A DNA stretch of 10,590 nucleotides from the NCBI GenBank assembly GCA_964415885.1, contig CAYQCE010000078.1, positions 1 to 10,590 of the forward strand, in the 5' to 3' direction. Source of the DNA: CAYQCE01 sp964415885 (GTDB lineage Bacteria; Zixibacteria; MSB-5A5; JAABVY01; JAHJOQ01). Below the pieces are notes generated by a model. The model did not search any database and was not told the DNA's origin. It saw only the letters and a list, made by a program, of their open reading frames with translations. Positions within the stretch are counted from its first letter, which is position 1; each line of letters opens with the position of its first letter. Below, in pieces: positions 7,351 to 10,590 of the stretch. The position numbers and the translations under genes are program-made.

Positions 7351-7530
7351 TGATCCCGTTGTGAGCGGGATCAGAAACCGGTTGGACACATTGGCGCGCT
7401 GATCCCTTGCGTTCGCTCTTACGATCCCGGCGTGCCGGTTCGGTATGACCGTCAGATCACAATCCCGCTACGCGCGGGATCAGGAACTGACGAAACACTC
7501 TGAAAAGCGCCGAGTCCTTGCGTTCGCTCT
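7351..7530. repeat. Cluster of degenerate GATCCCG hairpin repeats
   Basis: The 309-bp gap between the two secreted-protein genes is filled with short related repeats. TGATCCCG (7351-7358) pairs with CGGGATCA (7366-7373). ATCCCGC (7462-7468) pairs with GCGGGAT (7474-7480). CCTTGCGTTCGCTCT occurs at both 7405-7419 and 7516-7530. None is followed by a T run, so I do not call them terminators, though the first could protect the 3' end of the upstream mRNA. The motifs resemble those in the repeat array at the window start and in the element at 8593-8762. No gene is visible here. Confidence 0.6.
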
Positions 7531-7559
7531 GCCGTTCGCAGAGACAATCATAACTCTGG

Positions 7560-7587
7560 TTGACCTTCCGACCGGCTTGCGTATCAT
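7560..7587 (+). promoter_or_regulatory. Sigma70-like promoter for the DUF481 gene
   Basis: TTGACC (7560-7565) and TATCAT (7582-7587) each match consensus at five of six positions, with a 16-base spacer. Initiation near 7594 would give a leader of about 30 nt before the start codon at 7625. The strength and placement suggest the gene is transcribed independently of the sulfotransferase. Confidence 0.5.
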
Positions 7588-7624
7588 GAAACAAATACTG
7601 ATTTTAGACTGAGGTAGATACGAT

Positions 7625-8368
7625 ATGAAGAGAGCAATCATCGCTGTTATGATCCTTGCGTCGGCCGTTAGCTACGGACAGATTAACATCGAAGACAAAC
7701 GGATGGAACGTGGATCTTCCGCGTTCAGCGGGAGCGTTAATCTGTCAGTACAACTCGAACGCGGTAACTCGGAGCTGACAGAAATAGTCGGCAAGCCAGG
7801 CCTTATCTTCCGAGCCGGGAGGAGCCAGTGGTTTCTGCTCAATTCGTACTCATTCGTCGAAACGGATGAAAGCAGTGTCGTAAATGAGGGCTTTTCTCAC
7901 TTGAGATACAATTATAACATCTCGAACGTGGCGATTTTCGAGACGTTGGTGCAGTATGGATTCGATCGCGAGCAGGATCTCGACAGCAGATTGCTCATCG
8001 GCAGTGGAATGCGCTTCGTGGTTGCCGCCGGCGAGACAGCCGAACTCGCACTCGGAGTGACAGGAATGTATGAACGCGAAAAACTGGTTTCTACGGGCGA
8101 GTTGATCGAAACGCCGCGCAACAGCGACTACATAGCGCTGCGACTTGCCGCCAACGACAACATCACGCTCAGCAACACCGTGTACGTGCAGCCCGCTTTC
8201 GATGATATCGGGGACATCCGCGTTCTGGATAATCTCGAGATCTCCGCCGCGCTCTCGACGTGGCTCGAGATAACTCTGTCGCTCGAATACCGGTATGACT
8301 CCGACCCCCCGGATGACATCAAGGAATACGATCTCAGCCTTGAGAACGGACTGACGGTAAGGTTCTGA
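7625..8368 (+). CDS. DUF481-family outer-membrane beta-barrel protein
   Basis: The 247-residue product begins with a signal peptide (MKRAIIAVMILASAVSYG, likely cut before Gln19). The mature part is built of alternating hydrophobic/polar strands and ends in an aromatic residue (TVRF), as outer-membrane barrels do. The DUF481 (YdiY-like) pattern is visible in LSVQLERGNSE (39-50), the central GFSHLRYNYNISNVAIFETLVQ stretch (89-110), the DSRLLIGSGMRF segment (120-131), and late strands around 203-224. The usual length of this family is about 230-260 residues, so it is complete. The family is widespread in Gram-negative bacteria and its biochemical role is not established; it is thought to sit in the outer membrane. 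GAGG at 7611-7614 lies 10 bases from the start. It shares direction with the upstream secreted sulfotransferase, but nothing shows a functional link. Confidence 0.85.
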   Translation: MKRAIIAVMILASAVSYGQINIEDKRMERGSSAFSGSVNLSVQLERGNSELTEIVGKPGLIFRAGRSQWFLLNSYSFVETDESSVVNEGFSHLRYNYNISNVAIFETLVQYGFDREQDLDSRLLIGSGMRFVVAAGETAELALGVTGMYEREKLVSTGELIETPRNSDYIALRLAANDNITLSNTVYVQPAFDDIGDIRVLDNLEISAALSTWLEITLSLEYRYDSDPPDDIKEYDLSLENGLTVRF

Positions 8369-8592
8369 GCTTCTCTAATTGGAGATGACAGCGAGGCTGA
8401 TCGCTACTTATCGAAAACGACGTCACCAGATACCAACAGCGGTTTCAGGTCGATCGGAGCTCTTCCGAACAACAATGAAACTCTGAGGCATCTGTTCGGT
8501 TGCATAATAGTAGGTGATCGTTAGTCTAACCAATGTTGATTGATCCACAGATGCGTTTGATGATCAAATGGCGTGCACCCCTACTGGACGGA

Positions 8593-8762
8593 GCTTGTTG
8601 AGAAAGTCCGTATCGCTGGAAAAGCTGTCATCGCAAGGAATCCCGCAGAGGCGTAATGACGCGGCGATTTCATGGTCAGGCAATACTATGCGGCTGCTTT
8701 GAGATTGACACGTTCGCTACGCTCACTCGCAAAGACCGAGGTTTGGGGGTTTCTCAACAAGC
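8593..8762. mobile_element. MITE-like 170-bp element with 13-bp terminal inverted repeats
   Basis: GCTTGTTGAGAAA (8593-8605) and its exact complement TTTCTCAACAAGC (8750-8762) bound a 170-bp non-coding segment. Inside are degenerate halves of a longer imperfect palindrome: GTCATCGCAAGGAATCCCG...GGCGATTTCA on the left, and TTTGAGATTGACAC, GTTCGCTACGCTC and ACTCGCAAAGAC on the right. This is the arrangement of small non-autonomous repeats found dispersed in many environmental bacterial genomes. No transposase gene is present and I see no clear target-site duplication (left flank GGACGGA, right flank AGATATC). The upstream gap 8369-8592 shows only a short palindrome, TTTGATGATCAAA (8556-8568), and no gene. 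Confidence 0.55.
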
Positions 8763-9243
8763 AGATATCGGCTGGATCACCGGTCATTCATATCTGACCT
8801 ACGGCCCGACCTGCCAGGCGGCACGTGGTATCAGCCTCTGGAGCCAGCACGCTCCCGGTTTGCTCCTCGGAATGATCGCAAACGCCGTGCGTGACAATGT
8901 CGCCGAATGTGAATTCGAAGGACAGCTTCTGAGATCATCGAACATTCAACTCGAGATGGCATACGATACGACCTCGCTGGAAGTCGACGCCGTCTCGGTC
9001 GTGCTCGTTCCGCATCTCGACAAGCTCTACTATCACATGCAGCAGCTCGTCGCACTGCGCGGAGACGATCCGCATCGCTGGGTTAATCCGGCATTCTATG
9101 GTCGATGGGTTCCGCATCAGTTCGTGTCGGCAATCGACAGCATAGCGGGAGCGGTCAAGAGCTTCAGCGACTTCGTTCGACGATTCTGCACTACTCATCA
9201 TCAGGAGTATAACGACGGCTACCAGCTCGTTTATCCCGAATGA
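8656..9243 (+). CDS. Chimeric open frame: 5' part of a disrupted unknown gene
   Basis: The 195-codon frame is a composite. Codons 1-35 are translated from the repeat element. Codons 36-51 are the acetyl-CoA synthetase relic. From about codon 52 (TCQAARGISLWSQHAPGLL) it reads as an ordinary soluble protein: QLEMAYDTTSLEVDAVSVV (98-116), LDKLYYHMQQLVALRGDDP (121-139), WVNPAFYGRWVPHQFV (142-157). It ends in GYQLVYPE just before a stop that overlaps the next frame. I do not recognise the family. The authentic gene has probably lost its N-terminus, and if anything is made the start could be the ATG at 8872. No ribosome-binding site supports 8656. The protein continues naturally into the frame at 9240, so the two pieces were probably one gene. 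Confidence 0.5.
   Translation: MTRRFHGQAILCGCFEIDTFATLTRKDRGLGVSQQADIGWITGHSYLTYGPTCQAARGISLWSQHAPGLLLGMIANAVRDNVAECEFEGQLLRSSNIQLEMAYDTTSLEVDAVSVVLVPHLDKLYYHMQQLVALRGDDPHRWVNPAFYGRWVPHQFVSAIDSIAGAVKSFSDFVRRFCTTHHQEYNDGYQLVYPE
8761..8808 (+). pseudogene. Short relic of an acetyl-CoA synthetase gene
   Basis: Translation of this 48-bp stretch gives ADIGWITGHSYLTYGP, which reproduces the conserved block of acetyl-CoA synthetases (ADVGWVTGHSYxxYGP, ANL superfamily of adenylating enzymes) almost residue for residue. Nothing before or after it in any frame continues that family. It starts exactly at the right end of the 170-bp repeat and stops where an unrelated conserved protein begins. It is too short to function and is read here as a rearrangement scar. 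An assembly join is the alternative. Confidence 0.6.
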
Positions 9244-9581
9244 TGGTTACGGACGTGCATGGCAACCTGTTTGGGCCGCACGCGGTCTCGATCCGGCGAA
9301 TAGCCTCTGATCCCGGTGGGAAGCTTCGCATCTACTTCTTCAACCCCAACCACGAGGGCCGTCAGGACTGGGGCGGCGGAGTCAACCCGAGCGTCGCCGG
9401 CAGAGGCGAGCGGCACGGCGAATCGTCTCTTCCATTCGAACAGTTCGTCTCCCGCATGTATGCGTTTCATTACGATCCGTGCGAGGAGGGTGATGCCTGG
9501 GCCGTCCCATCTGAACTGGTCGAGAATATCAGCCGTATGGCCAGAGAGAGCTGGGGCAGAGCTTACACGTGGATTGAGTGA
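9240..9581 (+). CDS. 3' part of the disrupted unknown gene
   Basis: The 113-residue frame starts at an ATG that overlaps the preceding stop (ATGA). It reads MMVTDVHGNLFGPHAV, then RIYFFNPNHEGRQDWG (about 30-45), GESSLPFEQFVSRMYAFHYDP (60-80) and ESWGRAYTWIE at the end. Inserting one A at the GAATGATGG junction would join the frames as YPEMMVTD, so one ancestral protein is likelier than two coupled genes. No AGGAGG-like site precedes 9240. The GPHAV histidine and FNPN asparagine, with a cysteine in TCQAA of the upstream piece, are spaced like a papain-like Cys-His-Asn set. That is speculation. The family is unrecognised. It ends 2 bp before alanine racemase, so it was probably co-transcribed with it. 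Confidence 0.6.
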   Translation: MMVTDVHGNLFGPHAVSIRRIASDPGGKLRIYFFNPNHEGRQDWGGGVNPSVAGRGERHGESSLPFEQFVSRMYAFHYDPCEEGDAWAVPSELVENISRMARESWGRAYTWIE

Positions 9582-9583
9582 TC

Positions 9584-10590
9584 ATGACAGAGAAAGATGT
9601 TGATGTTCAGCACTCGTCTCGCATCGAGTTGAGCCAGTCTGCAATGCGCCAGAACCTGAAGTTCATCCGGTCTCTGATTGGCGATCATCCCAGGATCTCA
9701 CTTGTAACGAAAGCCAACGCCTACGGCCACGGTTTCGCCGAGGCGGTTGCTATGGGCGAGAAGTGCGGTATTTGCCATTTCGCCGTGGCATCGAGTCATG
9801 AAGCCCAGCAGATTCTCGGAACGATCCGGGAGGATTCCCGGATCATGGTCATGGGGATAATGTACGAGGCTGACCTCCCGTGGATTGTCGAAAACGACAT
9901 TGAGGGCTATGTCTTCTCGATAGATCGTCTCAAGACTATCACAAAAATTGCCAGGAGAATCGGCAAAAAGGCACGGGTTCATCTTGAACTCGAGACCGGC
10001 GGCCACAGAACCGGCCTGACTGTTGACAAACTCTCGCAGGCAGTAAAACACCTCAGCGCGAATCGAAAACACATTGAGCTCGTTGGAGTTTGCACACATC
10101 TCGCCGGCGCCGAGAGTATCTCGAACAATTTCCGTATAAGTCGGCAGCTCGAGGAGTTCAACAAGGCGCGCCGTCGAATTCTGCGGTCAAAGACACTCTC
10201 TCCGCTGTTTCATATCGCGAGCTCCGCAGCGACACTCACAATACCGGAGAGTCATGCGGATATGGTGCGCGTTGGGACACTGGCGTACGGCGTCTGGCCG
10301 AGTCCGGACACACACAATCTCTTCCTGATGAATAACCCGCGCATCAGGAAACGACTATTGAAGCGTGTGATGAGCTGGAAGACGGACGTAATGCAGGTCC
10401 AGCATGTGAAACAAAATGAATTTGTCGGCTATGGCACGGCCTACCAGGCTCCGCGCGACAGCGACATCGCTGTCATGCCGGTAGGATATGGCAACGGCTA
10501 CCCGCGCGAGCTGTCGAATCGGGGGCATGTGCTGATTCGCGGAAGACGTGCCCCCGTGCTCCTGACATTCGCGCCGCAGGCGCGGAGTAA
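9584..10590 (+). CDS. alr: Alanine racemase, cut at the window end
   Basis: Fold-type III PLP enzyme that interconverts L- and D-alanine, supplying D-alanine for peptidoglycan. The PLP lysine is Lys43 in LVTKANAYGHG, as in classical Alr. Further landmarks are LETGGHRTGL (the PLP-nitrogen arginine region), HIASSAATLTIPE, MVRVGTLAYGVWP, and Tyr283 in FVGYGTAY, equivalent to the catalytic Tyr265 of the Geobacillus stearothermophilus enzyme. VMPVGYGNGYPRELSNRG and VLIRGRRAPV follow. Family members continue with VGRxCMDM and about 60-70 more residues. Here the reading changes after Val325 (10558) to LLTFAPQARS, encoded by a GC-rich palindromic tail that runs off the window without a stop. The gene may be interrupted by a repeat or by a contig-end error. 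The start is 2 bp after the preceding stop, with only a weak GAG, suggesting translational coupling. A relaxed-specificity amino-acid racemase is possible. Confidence 0.87.
   Translation, partial: MTEKDVDVQHSSRIELSQSAMRQNLKFIRSLIGDHPRISLVTKANAYGHGFAEAVAMGEKCGICHFAVASSHEAQQILGTIREDSRIMVMGIMYEADLPWIVENDIEGYVFSIDRLKTITKIARRIGKKARVHLELETGGHRTGLTVDKLSQAVKHLSANRKHIELVGVCTHLAGAESISNNFRISRQLEEFNKARRRILRSKTLSPLFHIASSAATLTIPESHADMVRVGTLAYGVWPSPDTHNLFLMNNPRIRKRLLKRVMSWKTDVMQVQHVKQNEFVGYGTAYQAPRDSDIAVMPVGYGNGYPRELSNRGHVLIRGRRAPVLLTFAPQARS
10570..10584. repeat. GC-rich palindrome at the window edge
   Basis: CGCGCC (10570-10575) pairs with GGCGCG (10579-10584) across GCA. It lies inside the 32-base tail (10559-10590) where the alanine racemase reading loses similarity to its family. 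It could be the start of an inserted intergenic repeat or an assembly-end artefact. Confidence 0.5.

Noticed and set aside
7351..7373. Hairpin after the sulfotransferase gene as an intrinsic terminator
   Set aside because: The 8-bp stem is followed by GAAACCGG rather than a T run, and a similar hairpin recurs within the same gap, so it is better read as a repeat.
1..10590. tRNA, rRNA, CRISPR, phage, defence or toxin-antitoxin content
   Set aside because: I looked for cloverleaf-like arms, spaced direct repeats and characteristic protein motifs on both strands and saw none. The tandem repeat at 51-185 has no spacers and so is not a CRISPR array.

Overview
The window looks like a chromosomal segment, or contig end, from an uncultured Gram-negative bacterium of the FCB superphylum. 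Candidate division Zixibacteria is my best guess. The grounds are a C-terminal dockerin-like tail of the GDVxxSGGIDIDDIV...YVFSGG type on a secreted protein, a DUF481-type outer-membrane barrel protein (so an outer membrane is present), and a moderate-to-high GC, repeat-dotted intergenic background. No rRNA or other phylogenetic marker is present, so this placement is inference.

Layout. (1) Positions 1-443 hold a 45-bp tandem repeat (about three clear copies plus decayed ones) and a possible weak promoter. (2) Positions 444-4795 are a tight arginine-biosynthesis operon in the order argB-argD-argC-argJ. Gaps are 3 bp, then an 8-bp overlap, then 13 bp. It ends in a hairpin-plus-T-run terminator-like structure at 4894-4927. 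The four products take N-acetylglutamate to ornithine through the acetyl-recycling (ArgJ) route. argF, argG and argH are not in the window. (3) A 600-bp gene-free stretch follows, with overlapping inverted repeats, a good sigma70-like promoter (TTGACA-N16-CATATT) and a long leader that begins with two perfect hairpins. It precedes a secreted arylsulfate sulfotransferase-like protein that has an Ig-like domain and a duplicated dockerin-like tail. (4) After a spacer containing GATCCCG/CGGGATC hairpins comes a DUF481-family outer-membrane protein with its own promoter-like sequence. (5) Positions 8593-10590 are scrambled. A MITE-like 170-bp element with perfect 13-bp terminal inverted repeats abuts a 16-residue relic of acetyl-CoA synthetase. 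The relic is fused in frame to an N-truncated unknown gene, which is split by an apparent one-base frameshift at about 9240. Two bases after that gene comes an alanine racemase whose similarity to its family stops abruptly about 30 bases before the window end.

The housekeeping part (arg operon, alanine racemase) is ordinary. I see no phage, defence, CRISPR, tRNA or toxin-antitoxin content and no convincing new multi-gene system. The parts most worth a second look are the structured leader upstream of the sulfotransferase, the dockerin-tailed sulfotransferase itself, and the repeat / acetyl-CoA synthetase relic / frameshifted gene junction upstream of alr. That junction is either a real genomic scar or an assembly chimera.
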